NCBI RefSeq assembly: GCF_016653615.1
Contig: NZ_CP067393.1
Span: forward strand, 2,433,673-2,497,672
Direction: 5' to 3'
Length of the DNA stretch: 64,000 bases
Source of the DNA: Entomomonas asaccharolytica
GTDB taxonomy: Bacteria > Pseudomonadota > Gammaproteobacteria > Pseudomonadales > Pseudomonadaceae
Shown: piece after piece, positions 24,625 to 32,874 of the stretch
How positions within the stretch are numbered: position 1 is the stretch's first letter
Layout: the number at the start of each line of letters is the position of its first letter
Notes under the pieces: model-generated
What the model was told of the DNA's origin: nothing
The model's input: the letters and a program-made list of their open reading frames with translations, nothing else
The model's database searches: none
Made by a program: the position numbers and the translations under genes

Positions 24625-25665
24625 ATGAAAAACATTATCACCTTGTTAGATGTTAATATTCCAATTATTCAGGCGCCGATGGCAGGTGTGCAAGATAGCC
24701 AACTAGCGATTGCGGTTAGTAATGCAGGCGGTTTAGGGTCATTACCGTGTTCCATGCTCTCTGTAGAAGAACTCCATCAACAATTAACCATTATCAAAGA
24801 ACAAACAAAAAAGCCCATCAATCTTAATTTCTTTTGCCATAAAATGACTGAACCTAACCAGCAACAACAAGCTGCATGGTTTACAGAATTAGCACCCTTT
24901 CTTAATAAGTATCAGATTGATCCTAGCACGATAAATATTGAAACCAATCGTCGTCCTTTTGGCCAAGAACAACTTGATGTATTAGCAGAATTTAAACCTA
25001 AAGTAGTGAGCTTTCATTTTGGTTTGCCAGACAAAAACCTACTAGACCAACTTAAAGAATGGGGAACTACAATACTATCCACAGCAACCACAATAGAAGA
25101 GGCTCTTTACCTACAAGCCAATGGTGCTGATGTGATTATTGCACAAGGACTAGAAGCAGGTGGACATCGTGGCATGTTTCTCACTGATGATTTAATGACC
25201 CAAATAGGTACAATGGCTTTAGTCCCACAGGTCGTTGCAGCAGTAAATATCCCTGTTATTGCTACGGGTGGTATAGCCAATGCAAACTGTGTAAAAGCAG
25301 CCATGACGCTAGGTGCTTCAGGCGTACAAGTTGGCACCAGTTACCTATTATGCCCAGAAGCAAAAACCAGTTTGTTACACCGCCAAGCCATTCTTTCAGA
25401 CGAAATTAAACACACCGCTATCACCAATATTTTTACTGGTAAACCTGCACGAGCACTTATTAATAAAGCTATTCAAGAAATTGGCCCACTTAATTCTCTA
25501 GTTCCTAGTTTCCCTTATGCTACGCCAGCCATGGCGGCACTAAGACAAATAGCCGAGTCGCAAGATAGTAATAACTTCACCCCGTTATGGGCCAGTCAAA
25601 ACATCAGTGGTTGTAATATTATTCCTGCCGCAGAAATTACTAAACAACTAGCTAAAGGGATATAA
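24625..25665 (+). CDS. Nitronate monooxygenase family protein (FMN TIM barrel)
   Basis: 346-residue soluble FMN enzyme that in this family oxidises alkyl nitronates such as propionate-3-nitronate. Visible motifs are PIIQAPMAGVQDSQLAIAVSNAGGLGSL (given by its ends PIIQAPMAG and NAGGLGSL, about 13-37), DVIIAQGLEAGGHRG with the conserved His of the active site (about 172-186), IPVIATGGIANA, and GASGVQVGTSYLLC for phosphate binding. A GGGAA site precedes the ATG. The 3' end overlaps the minus-strand neighbour by 18 bases, so the two converge. Confidence 0.9.
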   Translation: MKNIITLLDVNIPIIQAPMAGVQDSQLAIAVSNAGGLGSLPCSMLSVEELHQQLTIIKEQTKKPINLNFFCHKMTEPNQQQQAAWFTELAPFLNKYQIDPSTINIETNRRPFGQEQLDVLAEFKPKVVSFHFGLPDKNLLDQLKEWGTTILSTATTIEEALYLQANGADVIIAQGLEAGGHRGMFLTDDLMTQIGTMALVPQVVAAVNIPVIATGGIANANCVKAAMTLGASGVQVGTSYLLCPEAKTSLLHRQAILSDEIKHTAITNIFTGKPARALINKAIQEIGPLNSLVPSFPYATPAMAALRQIAESQDSNNFTPLWASQNISGCNIIPAAEITKQLAKGI

Positions 25666-26754
25666 CTCATGCAGTTTAGTGGTTATATGCAAGCCTGCTA
25701 ATTCTGCTAAGTATTCATCTAGCGTTAGCAGTCCCATGCTAGACATTGCTCCTCTAGCTACTAGCTTACCAGCTAGTAGTTTCCGCGTTAAAGCAACAGA
25801 AGAAAGACAAGGGATATTGACGCCATCATTCGCTTCAGCAATAAGCTCCCAAACTAATTTAAGTGGTTTTTGATCCTTATCCAACCCCGTGAGTTGGATA
25901 TACATTGCGCTATTACCATCACCAAAGCGTTCTAATCTTAAGGAATTTTTATGCAACATTGCTGCATACTTTTGTGGCTTACTAATAAGTCCGTAACGAA
26001 TCAACCAAGAAAAAAGCCATGTACCATAATGAGTAAGTTTTAAACCCGTACCTGCTGAAAAAGTGACCGTATCAACCCCTTTATAATGCTCAACAAATAA
26101 ACTTAAATCAGGCACCTCACAAGCAGCCAGTGAACGTTTACCAACAGGCTCTGAGAACTGATGGGTATATAAATCCTGCCAACCAAAACGATCTTGCCAT
26201 GCGCCATCTATCCATTGTTTAATAGGCTTACCACAATAGGCCAACATCCCCTCAATAGTAGATTTTCCAGGTATTTTTTCAGACGTACTAATGCCTATTT
26301 CAATCCTACGTAATGCTGCAAATCTAGGCAATAACTCATTGATTACAGCACTGCTTAAACCAGGCACAGAACTAGCACCAGCGCAAACTAATACATTTTG
26401 CTTTAGTGCTTGCTTATGCAGCGTCTTAATACCACAAACAAACTCGCGCCCATCGGCTAGATCAATATAATGAGTTTTCGCCTCAATAGCTGCCTCTGCT
26501 ACTGCATAATTTTGCCCCTGAAAAGGGCCTGCTGTGGAAATCAATAGATTAATCTGTTGATGTTTTAAAATAGTGGCTAAATCGGCTTGATTAGCATCTA
26601 ACTGTATAGCTTCTGCATTTATCGTCCCTGCAAACTGCTGTGCTTTTACTAAATTTCGGCCTGCGATAATAAGCTCAATGCCAGCTATTGTATGTAAATG
26701 GCGTGCTATTATTTGCCCAAAGTTACCATAACCACCTAAGATTAATACACGCAT
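25648..26754 (-). CDS. Saccharopine dehydrogenase-like NAD(P)-binding protein
   Basis: 368 residues with an N-terminal Rossmann motif MRVLILGGYGNFGQIIARHL (about 1-20) and the segment NLLISTAGPFQGQNYAVAEAAIEAKTHYIDLADG (ends NLLISTAGPF and THYIDLADG), typical of the saccharopine dehydrogenase NADP-binding superfamily. Length and lack of the lysine-biosynthesis context argue against true saccharopine dehydrogenase. It lies 11 bases downstream of the PLP-enzyme gene and is probably cotranscribed, so it may act on a product of amino acid breakdown; that link is inference. Confidence 0.8.
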   Translation of the reverse strand: MRVLILGGYGNFGQIIARHLHTIAGIELIIAGRNLVKAQQFAGTINAEAIQLDANQADLATILKHQQINLLISTAGPFQGQNYAVAEAAIEAKTHYIDLADGREFVCGIKTLHKQALKQNVLVCAGASSVPGLSSAVINELLPRFAALRRIEIGISTSEKIPGKSTIEGMLAYCGKPIKQWIDGAWQDRFGWQDLYTHQFSEPVGKRSLAACEVPDLSLFVEHYKGVDTVTFSAGTGLKLTHYGTWLFSWLIRYGLISKPQKYAAMLHKNSLRLERFGDGNSAMYIQLTGLDKDQKPLKLVWELIAEANDGVNIPCLSSVALTRKLLAGKLVARGAMSSMGLLTLDEYLAELAGLHITTKLHELYPFS

Positions 26755-26765
26755 TGCATCGCTCC

Positions 26766-27686
26766 TCAGCTATCAAGCAATACTCGTCTTCCTTGTAAGC
26801 CACCTGTATGAATAAATACAATCCGTGTGCCTTTGGCAATAAGTCCTGCCTGTACTTGCTGTTGTAAAAAAAATAATGTTTTGCCTGTATAAACAGGATC
26901 TAGTGGTAAACCTGTTGTTTTTTCAACTTCGTTAATAAAATCAAGTAGCTCTCTATCTGCTTGACCAAACCCTTTTCTAGCTGCAGATTGTAATTGGTAA
27001 TTGGCTATTTTAATAGGAATCTCATCCAACAAATTTTCAATTTGTTTATCCACATGGTAACAATCAGGCACTGCTAGACAACCTACCACCTGATGCCTGT
27101 TTTCTTTACCCCAAATAATTCCTACTAATGTACTGCCAGTACCTACACTTACATAGATACTATCAAAATCATCCCAACCAATGGTTGCTAATTGCTGCTT
27201 GATCATTTTAGGAATAACCTGACAACCCTTAGCACCTAATAACCCACCACCGCCTTCTGGCACAAAATAATAGTCTGGATATCGCTGCACCCACTCTTGC
27301 CAAAAAGCGTCTTGATAGCGACGACGAAATTCACCATAGCTTAGCCAATGAAGCTCCATACCAAGATTTTGCAAATCTATAACCGTAGGCGTTTGTATAG
27401 GATTACCACGAATTAATCCCACTGTTTTAAAACCTAACCTTTGCCCTGCTGCCGCCAATGCATGTAAATGATTAGAATGAGCGCCACCTACACTCACTAA
27501 TCCTTTTGCTTTTTGATCAATTGCCTGATGTAAATGGTATTGCAACTTAAACCATTTATTACCTGAAATTAAATAATCTGTTTTATCCAGTCGTAAAACT
27601 GCTAACTCCACTCCCGCTTGTTCAAAAACAGGTAAATTTAAGCGATTGAGTACCACCTTGTCCGTTACAAAAAACAATTTATCCAT
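26766..27686 (-). CDS. PLP-dependent D-cysteine desulfhydrase / ACC deaminase family protein
   Basis: 306-residue member of the tryptophan-synthase-beta fold group. The PLP lysine is in SGNKWFKLQ (about residues 42-50); SVGGAHSNHLHALAAAG binds the substrate carboxylate, VSVGTGSTLVG the phosphate, and FIHTGGLQG is the C-terminal signature. The family splits into ACC deaminases and D-cysteine desulfhydrases and I cannot separate them safely from sequence alone; length is shorter than classical ACC deaminases (about 338). First gene of a two-gene unit with the saccharopine-dehydrogenase-like gene. Confidence 0.82.
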   Translation of the reverse strand: MDKLFFVTDKVVLNRLNLPVFEQAGVELAVLRLDKTDYLISGNKWFKLQYHLHQAIDQKAKGLVSVGGAHSNHLHALAAAGQRLGFKTVGLIRGNPIQTPTVIDLQNLGMELHWLSYGEFRRRYQDAFWQEWVQRYPDYYFVPEGGGGLLGAKGCQVIPKMIKQQLATIGWDDFDSIYVSVGTGSTLVGIIWGKENRHQVVGCLAVPDCYHVDKQIENLLDEIPIKIANYQLQSAARKGFGQADRELLDFINEVEKTTGLPLDPVYTGKTLFFLQQQVQAGLIAKGTRIVFIHTGGLQGRRVLLDS

Positions 27687-27865
27687 AAAAAAACCATCAC
27701 AAATTTTTGTTGATTATATAACAGCCACTTAATTCACCAACATTAATTAATTATTATTGCTTAATATAATTAAACTATTTCCTTGTATTAGCAGTGTTCA
27801 ACTTATACAAAAACGCTTATAGTATAAATATAAACTCATCCAGCACTCTTTAATTAGGATAGATT

Positions 27866-28747
27866 ATGAAAACCATCTACAGTATTCTTGTGATTATTGA
27901 CCCTAAACATGATAATAATCCCGTACTTACACGCGCTAAAGAGTTTGCCACGGTCATGAAGGCATCACTGCATTTACTGATATGTGATGAATCCAAAAAC
28001 AAAGCTGGTTTACTGACAAGCCTAGTAAACAACCTACAGCAAGAAGGTTTTCAAGCTACTTCTGAAATTGCTTGGTATAACAACTACCATAATACCATTG
28101 TCACGATCCAGAAAGCCCAAGGCTGTGGTTTAGTGATTAAAACCCATCTCGCTGATAGTGCATTAAAACGCGTTATTATTACCCCTGAAGATTGGAAACT
28201 ACTGCGCACCTGCCCTTGCCCTATTCTTATTGTTAATCAAGATAGATCGTGGTTAGGTCGCTCTGTGTTAGCCGCTGTAGACTTAGGCAACCCTGATAAA
28301 AACCATATCGCATTGCATGATGGAATAGTCAAACTAGCTAATACATTAACCCGTGTTGCAGAAGGCAATCTGCACCTAGTGAGTGTGTATCCTTCACCTA
28401 TTTTCTCAGAAATTCATCCAGATTCTAATGTGCCTGGTATGACACCTGAAATTAAAGAAATATACACTTCTGCTTGCAAAGCATTTGAAGATCAATACCC
28501 TGCTCTTGCTAAAGAAAATATTCATCTTGCTGCTGGCGCAGCAGATATTATTATTCCACAAGTGGCTAAAGAGCTTGACGCTGCTGTTTGTGTAATTGGT
28601 ACCGTTGCTCGTACGGGTATTTCTGGGGTGTTAATTGGTAATACTGTGGAAGCCATTTTAGATGATTTAGATTGTGATATCTTAATTCTCAAACCTGACA
28701 GTATCAACGAACAACTACAACAACTTATCAAACAAATTCAATACTAA
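27866..28747 (+). CDS. Tandem universal stress protein (UspA family)
   Basis: 293 residues made of two Usp domains, about 1-130 and 135-285. The first starts TIYSILVIIDPKHDNN and ends CPCPILIVNQDRSW; the second starts SVLAAVDLGNPD and carries the nucleotide-binding-type motif VIGTVARTGISGVLIGNTVE (GxxG...GNT[VA]E) before CDILILKPD. This is the UspE-like arrangement. The first domain lacks the glycine-rich ATP motif. AGGA precedes the ATG. Regulation is not visible; I looked for an Anr/FNR box and saw none that convinced. Confidence 0.88.
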   Translation: MKTIYSILVIIDPKHDNNPVLTRAKEFATVMKASLHLLICDESKNKAGLLTSLVNNLQQEGFQATSEIAWYNNYHNTIVTIQKAQGCGLVIKTHLADSALKRVIITPEDWKLLRTCPCPILIVNQDRSWLGRSVLAAVDLGNPDKNHIALHDGIVKLANTLTRVAEGNLHLVSVYPSPIFSEIHPDSNVPGMTPEIKEIYTSACKAFEDQYPALAKENIHLAAGAADIIIPQVAKELDAAVCVIGTVARTGISGVLIGNTVEAILDDLDCDILILKPDSINEQLQQLIKQIQY

Positions 28748-28755
28748 GATAAGCA

Positions 28756-28781
28756 AACAGGATAGTTTTTACTATCCTGTT
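28756..28781 (+). terminator. Hairpin downstream of the usp gene
   Basis: AACAGGATAGT (28756-28766) pairs perfectly with ACTATCCTGTT (28771-28781) around TTTT. No T-tract follows, so termination is likely but not proven. Confidence 0.55.
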
Positions 28782-28882
28782 ACCCCGCCTAACACAATAC
28801 TAAACATAATGTATTAGTTGCACTTCTCTGACTAACTCACCATAATTTATTAAAACTACACTTATTAGTAAGGCATACTACA

Positions 28883-29683
28883 ATGAACATCAAATATAAT
28901 ATTCTAAATAGTATTATTATCACTATGGCAATGGCTGCCACTGTAGCCTATGCAAACCCCAAAAGTTGTAATACTGCAGATATCATTCAAAAAATAGAGC
29001 AACGAGTAGACAGTATCACTGATTATCGTGTAACCATTGTGTCTGCTGTAAATGAACAAAAACCTGCTGAAATGACTTTGTATGGCAAACGCCCTGATCT
29101 ACTAAAAGCAGTTATGCAGCTTTCTGAAACAGATAAACTAACCATTGTATATGACAAACAATACCAATGGATTGAAGAAGGTAATATGGTTTATCAAGTC
29201 AACTTAAGTAAAAGTGAAAGAAGAACCGCTGAACGCCCTTTTGATACAGACTACTCATTAGCAGGTGGTTTATTAAGTGGTGAAGATTATGTTGGCACTA
29301 TCAAAACCATGTTAACCATTTATAATCTAAAAGCCTCGTGCCAAGCGAATACCATTACTTTAATAGGCGATCTAGATATTCCAAAATTTACTGAATATAC
29401 TAAGAGTCGTAATATCACGGCTCCTTTAGAGGAGTTTGTTGAGCAATTTGCCAAAACCCTTAAAAAAGCCACTATTAAAGTAGATAAAAATAACTACCTA
29501 GTCACCAGCTATCATTTAGTAGGTACAGATAAATTTAACGTACAGTTTAATAATTATGACTTTTCATCCCTTTCAGCTGAACAGCTAAGTTATAAAATAC
29601 CTGAAGGAATAAAACCTATTGATATTACCCCAGGAGCACCCCAATCTGAGCCAGTACCTGCCACAGATGGGGAAAGTAATTAG
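28883..29683 (+). CDS. Exported DUF2092/LolA-fold protein
   Basis: 266 residues. An N-terminal signal peptide (about 1-24, ending TVAYA) leads into a segment with ADIIQKIEQRVDSITDYRVTI, KPAEMTLYGKRPDLLKAVM and YDKQYQWIEEGNMVYQV, the unclosed half-barrel pattern of DUF2092 and LolA/LolB-like proteins. The C-terminal tail is proline-rich. Location is expected to be periplasmic; the ligand is unknown, though LolA-fold proteins bind acyl chains. It stands alone upstream of tRNA-Ala. Confidence 0.72.
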   Translation: MNIKYNILNSIIITMAMAATVAYANPKSCNTADIIQKIEQRVDSITDYRVTIVSAVNEQKPAEMTLYGKRPDLLKAVMQLSETDKLTIVYDKQYQWIEEGNMVYQVNLSKSERRTAERPFDTDYSLAGGLLSGEDYVGTIKTMLTIYNLKASCQANTITLIGDLDIPKFTEYTKSRNITAPLEEFVEQFAKTLKKATIKVDKNNYLVTSYHLVGTDKFNVQFNNYDFSSLSAEQLSYKIPEGIKPIDITPGAPQSEPVPATDGESN

Positions 29684-29706
29684 AATACACCCTAACCAGA
29701 AACTTC

Positions 29707-29735
29707 TTGACAGACGGGGCTTGCCTATGTAATAT
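29707..29735 (+). promoter_or_regulatory. Sigma70 promoter of tRNA-Ala
   Basis: TTGACA at 29707-29712 and TAATAT at 29730-29735 with a 17-base spacer, placed 17 bases before the tRNA. A near-perfect consensus is usual for a stable RNA gene. Confidence 0.88.
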
Positions 29736-29751
29736 TCGCTCCGTCTTTATT

Positions 29752-29827
29752 GGGGCTATAGCTCAGCTGGGAGAGCACTTGCATGGCATGCAAGGGGTCA
29801 GCGGTTCGATCCCGCTTAGCTCCACCA
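29752..29827 (+). tRNA. tRNA-Ala (GGC anticodon)
   Basis: A complete 76-base cloverleaf with encoded CCA. Acceptor GGGGCTA pairs with TAGCTCC, the D arm is GCTC...GAGC, the anticodon stem CTTGC/GCAAG encloses the loop ATGGCAT with anticodon GGC, and the T arm is AGCGG-TTCGATC-CCGCT. The anticodon reads GCC and GCU alanine codons. Confidence 0.97.
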
Positions 29828-29833
29828 ATTTTC

Positions 29834-29857
29834 AAGCTAGTATATTGATACTAGCTT
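29834..29857 (+). terminator. Hairpin after tRNA-Ala
   Basis: AAGCTAGTAT (29834-29843) pairs exactly with ATACTAGCTT (29848-29857) around a four-base loop, 6 bases after the CCA end. No strong T-run follows, but the position suits a tRNA transcript end. Confidence 0.6.
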
Positions 29858-30074
29858 AACCTCTAAAATTAATTCTTAAGACTATTTTGCTAGCTTCTAG
29901 ATCATTCATTATTAGTTCACTTAGCTTGATGTTATCAATTCATTTAATGTAATAATTATAGCTTTTATAAGCTAAATGTTAAATTAAGGCTCTTATTCTT
30001 TTAGAAACCTACTATTAATGATATTATTTTTATAAATACCTTTATAAAATTTATTAATTAATTTAGCAAACATT

Positions 30075-30743
30075 ATGTCTATATTTTCAAGATTCAAAAA
30101 AAAACGCCTTAAAAGAAAAAATAAACAAATCCTTAAAGAAAAACTCGCTACTAGCCACCCTTTAGAAAAAGGAAGTATTTTATTTGAAAATGTTTATCCG
30201 CTACATAAAATGGGATTTGGCAGCTATGGAATGCCAAAGGTTTTTAATGCTGAGTCTATAGAATGTAAATTAACGATTGGTAAATTTTGTTCAATAGCTG
30301 ATGGGGTTAAAATAATTTTAGGTGGTAGACATTTCGCTAATTGGGCAACAACTTCACCTATATGGATATTAGACAACAATATTGAACCGCCTAAAAGCAA
30401 GCCAAAATTTAATAATAATGTTATTATTGAGAATGATGTATGGATTGCGACTGACGCAATAATATTGTCTCCCGTAAGACTTGGAAATGGTTGTATTGTT
30501 GCGGCTGGCTCTATGGTTACTAAAGATGTACCACCTTATGCTATTGTAGCAGGTAATCCTGCGAAAATAATAAAATATAGATTTTCACCAGATATTATTG
30601 AAAAATTGCTTGATATTGCTTGGTGGGACTATCCAGTTGATGAGATTAAAAAAATCTCACCTATTTTAAATTCTGAAAATATTGATGCATTAATTAATTA
30701 TTCAAATAACCGTAAAACAGCAATGGCAACAAGAGCTAGTTAA
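30075..30743 (+). CDS. CatB/Vat-like hexapeptide O-acetyltransferase
   Basis: 222 residues with the left-handed beta-helix repeats of the xenobiotic acetyltransferase group: [21 protein letters not shown] (ends [15 protein letters not shown]; about 72-92), [22 protein letters not shown] (start VIIENDVWI) and [28 protein letters not shown] (ends [16 protein letters not shown]). The catalytic-type His is in GGRHF. The N-terminal 25 residues are very basic. Family members acetylate chloramphenicol, streptogramins or cell-surface sugars; without surface-sugar genes or resistance context the substrate is undetermined. It sits between tRNA-Ala and the tRNA-Ser fragment, and its base composition is notably AT-rich. 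Confidence 0.82.
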   Translation: MSIFSRFKKKRLKRKNKQILKEKLATSHPLEKGSILFENVYPLHKMGFGSYGMPKVFNAESIECKLTIGKFCSIADGVKIILGGRHFANWATTSPIWILDNNIEPPKSKPKFNNNVIIENDVWIATDAIILSPVRLGNGCIVAAGSMVTKDVPPYAIVAGNPAKIIKYRFSPDIIEKLLDIAWWDYPVDEIKKISPILNSENIDALINYSNNRKTAMATRAS

Positions 30744-30967
30744 ATAAAATTAGAGTTTAAAGATTTAATAACCAAGGCTGTTACGAATATAAACTATATT
30801 AAAATTAGCTAGGTTACCTTAGGATATACAACTAGTATGATTTCTATTAAAAAATGTCAGGAAACTGAACATTTAAAATATAAATAATAAGTAAATAATT
30901 TTATTTTAATAAGTAGATGACAGGCAATAAAAAAGCCTTGTACATATTATGTAACAAGGCCTATATT
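30744..30967. other. Gap between the acetyltransferase gene and the tRNA-Ser fragment
   Basis: AT-rich and without a credible gene on either strand. It contains only the terminator of the minus-strand tRNA-Ser fragment near its right end. Confidence 0.5.
30929..30960 (-). terminator. Rho-independent terminator of the former tRNA-Ser gene
   Basis: On the minus strand GCCTTGT (30954-30960 as its complement) pairs with ACAAGGC (30935-30941 as its complement), and the six A at 30929-30934 become a T-run. It lies 8 bases past the CCA end of the tRNA-Ser fragment, as a native tRNA terminator would. Confidence 0.8.
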
Positions 30968-31025
30968 TGGCGGAAGCGCAGAGATTCGAACTCTGGGAGG
31001 GCGTTAACCCTCGCCGGTTTTCAAG
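30968..31025 (-). tRNA. 3' fragment of tRNA-Ser(UGA): probable attachment site (att)
   Basis: On the minus strand the sequence from 31025 to 30968 contains the anticodon loop CTTGAAA (anticodon TGA at 31021-31023), the 3' anticodon strand ACCGG, a long variable arm GAGGGTTAACGCCCTC, the T arm CAGAG-TTCGAAT-CTCTG and the acceptor 3' strand with encoded CCA. Beyond 31025 the match stops: the 5' anticodon strand expected as CCGGT reads CTGGA, and no D arm or 5' acceptor follows. Integrases commonly use exactly this half of tRNA genes, so it is read as the displaced end of an integrated element lying to the right. Confidence 0.85.
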
Positions 31026-31061
31026 TCCAGATATAAAATCATTATAATCATAGTGTTAAAT

Positions 31062-31149
31062 CAAAATCATTTCCGCAAATACTTATTTTCATAGCCTTTA
31101 AACCCCTTGTAATTACTAAACTGCTATTTTAATTGCGGAAATGATTTTG
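31062..31149. repeat. 17-bp perfect inverted repeat next to the att fragment
   Basis: CAAAATCATTTCCGCAA (31062-31078) and its exact reverse complement (31133-31149) flank 54 bases, starting 37 bases inside the proposed element end. It could be a recombinase or excisionase binding arrangement; no T-run supports a terminator. Confidence 0.55.
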
Positions 31150-31227
31150 TATACTTATAACCATCTTTAGTCTTATTTATGTAATAATATTTTCTGCTTA
31201 ATTTAAAAAATAAATAAAGAATGTGTT

Positions 31228-31743
31228 ATGTTAAAAAAAATTGAAGATATAGAAAAAGCTTTAAAAGCCAAGGCATATCTTTCGGCATTAGCCTTAGCAC
31301 TGACTTTACCAGATATATGTGGAAAAGTAGCTTATCCTAAACTTAAGGTTGGTGAAAGATATATCAAGTGGTTCGATGAGCATGTTACTGATGACTCTCC
31401 CAATGAAATTGCCAATTACCCAATACTTGATGGTAAAAAATGTTATAAGTTGCGTTGTGCATTTCTTCATGAGGGCAGTATCAACGGTATACCTGATGTT
31501 GATAAATTTGAGCTATGCATAAATGGCTACTCTTCATTTGGAATCATTACAAGCTCTTTTGGTGAGAATGAAGAAAATCTGCTTCACTCTATTAAACTAG
31601 AGATTAGTCAGGTTTGTCTTTGGATTTATAGCAGTGCAAAAGTATTCTATGATAAGCATGAAGATAAATCAGTATTTGAAGATCAAAACATAACCATAAT
31701 TGATATCGATGCTGAAGCAAATAAAATTCAGAGAAATGAATAA
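31228..31743 (+). CDS. HEPN-like protein with R-X4-H motif (function unknown)
   Basis: 171 residues, mostly predicted helical. After an N-terminal helix rich in Lys and Ala (LSALALALTLPDICGKVAY, about 19-37) comes KLRCAFLHEGS with Arg76 and His81. R-X4-6-H is the catalytic signature of HEPN ribonucleases, which occur in many toxins and phage-defence effectors. The motif and helical context support a HEPN-like reading but I do not recognise the exact family. It lies at the element edge, 11 bases upstream of an unknown gene that probably shares the transcript. Confidence 0.6.
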   Translation: MLKKIEDIEKALKAKAYLSALALALTLPDICGKVAYPKLKVGERYIKWFDEHVTDDSPNEIANYPILDGKKCYKLRCAFLHEGSINGIPDVDKFELCINGYSSFGIITSSFGENEENLLHSIKLEISQVCLWIYSSAKVFYDKHEDKSVFEDQNITIIDIDAEANKIQRNE

Positions 31744-31754
31744 GGATTTTTTAT

Positions 31755-32327
31755 ATGATTGATACTCCCTCTCAAAAAGATATTTTTATAGATATATTGA
31801 ACTCCAAACCATATAGTAATAGGGTATCTTTACACTTAAAAAGTAAACTTATAAATGGCAATGACCTTTATTTTCATGGTGTTATACATGTTATAGATGT
31901 GCTTGAAGGAATAACAAAGCCTAGAATACAAGATTTGAGAGTAGATTTATTAATAGATCCGTTAAAACAAAACTTAAAAGGAGAATTAATAGGCTATAAA
32001 CATGTTCATTACCAACATGATAATGAACCCTATGCTTTAGCTAATATAAGCTTAGGGTTAACTGGCAGTCCTGATACTTTTCAGTCTATAGATGACCTAA
32101 AAAACTATAAAGAACAACACAATATTTCATCTAATGATATGGTTGAAAACCTACTAAAAAGAAGAAATGAAGGTAGATCAACTCAACATTGGTTGCTATT
32201 TGTCGAAAATAGCAAAGAAAATTATTATTTAGATACTAGCGAACATGTAAAATCAAAGTCCACAGAAGAAATTAATTTAAAAAATAATTTAGATAATCTA
32301 AAACGTACAATTCATATGAACAAATGA
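31755..32327 (+). CDS. Hypothetical protein paired with the HEPN-like gene
   Basis: 190 residues, not recognised. It is soluble with no signal peptide or membrane segment. The first 110 residues look like mixed beta strands ([29 protein letters not shown]) and the rest helical and charged. Spacing of 11 bases from the HEPN-like gene, with GGATTTTT before the ATG, suggests an operon. It could be an antitoxin or partner of the HEPN-like protein, but there is no direct evidence. Its stop overlaps the ATG of the methyltransferase remnant as ATGA. Confidence 0.55.
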   Translation: MIDTPSQKDIFIDILNSKPYSNRVSLHLKSKLINGNDLYFHGVIHVIDVLEGITKPRIQDLRVDLLIDPLKQNLKGELIGYKHVHYQHDNEPYALANISLGLTGSPDTFQSIDDLKNYKEQHNISSNDMVENLLKRRNEGRSTQHWLLFVENSKENYYLDTSEHVKSKSTEEINLKNNLDNLKRTIHMNK

Positions 32328-32452
32328 CTGTACTTGACAACACAATTGGAAGTGGTACTACTGGTGTTGCCTGTGTAAGAACTAACTGTCATTTCATTGG
32401 AATAGAAAAAGAAGAAAGGTATTTCAATATTGCTCAAGATCGTATCAATTAA
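32324..32452 (+). pseudogene. C-terminal remnant of a DNA methyltransferase
   Basis: An open frame of 42 residues starts [18 protein letters not shown] and ends with [19 protein letters not shown]. This is the end of phage-type N6/N4 DNA methyltransferases, where the SAM motif is normally DPFMGSGTTG; here DPFM reads DNTI. The catalytic DPPY region and target-recognition part are absent, so it cannot methylate. Either the rest was deleted or the fragment was captured by recombination. The ATG overlaps the upstream stop by four bases, so it could still be translated as a small peptide. Confidence 0.78.
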
Positions 32453-32466
32453 GAAATTCAACATCA

Positions 32467-32490
32467 AAAGATGCAAACAGCATCTTTATT
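32467..32490 (+). terminator. Rho-independent terminator after the methyltransferase remnant
   Basis: AAAGATGC (32467-32474) pairs exactly with GCATCTTT (32480-32487) around a five-base loop and is followed by ATTCT. It separates the HEPN-like unit from the vgrG region. Confidence 0.65.
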
Positions 32491-32874
32491 CTAACACTAT
32501 AATTTAATAAATTTATTGAAGAATACTTAGTTGTAGAGTTTCTACACTTGGATCTAATACTAAAGTCTAACAAGCAAATAAAACAATAGCTTTACAAAGA
32601 CTTGTTTTTTATATGGACATAATGTTTAATTGATACGCTTTAACTAAATCGTTAAGGCTGGGATTGACCTCCCATTTAAGTATCCTACCGCCATAGATAT
32701 AACTTAGTGCATGTCTAGTGCTTTGTTGTATCCGCTTTTATGGCGGACTATGGGTGGGACATCTTCGGATGTGCCGTTTGGATACTTACGGTAAGGTCAA
32801 CCCTCTCATAGTCCGCCCCCATATCTGAGCTGTTATAGGGCTTTAATTTAATAATAAATAAGGATGTACCTATT
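32491..32874 (+). other. Long gene-free leader region before vgrG
   Basis: About 380 bases without a coding frame I can support. The left 160 bases are featureless AT-rich DNA. The right part contains the structured segment at 32660-32817 listed separately. The vgrG ribosome site AAGGATG ends a few bases before the ATG. Confidence 0.6.
32660..32817 (+). ncRNA. Candidate structured RNA with crossing inverted repeats upstream of vgrG
   Basis: Several long-range complementary pairs occur in one GC-richer stretch. GGG-A-TTGACCT (32660-32670) pairs with AGGTCAACCC (32794-32803), AAGTATCC (32678-32685) with GGATACTT (32780-32787), and GGCGGACTATG (32742-32752) with CATAGTCCGCC (32807-32817). The last pair crosses the first two, giving a pseudoknot-like topology. 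A central ACATC-TTCG-GATGT hairpin occupies 32759-32772. A local hairpin TCCGC/GCGGA (32731-32747) competes with the crossing pair, so two alternative folds are possible. It may be a leader element of vgrG or an independent RNA; I do not recognise a known family. Confidence 0.5.
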
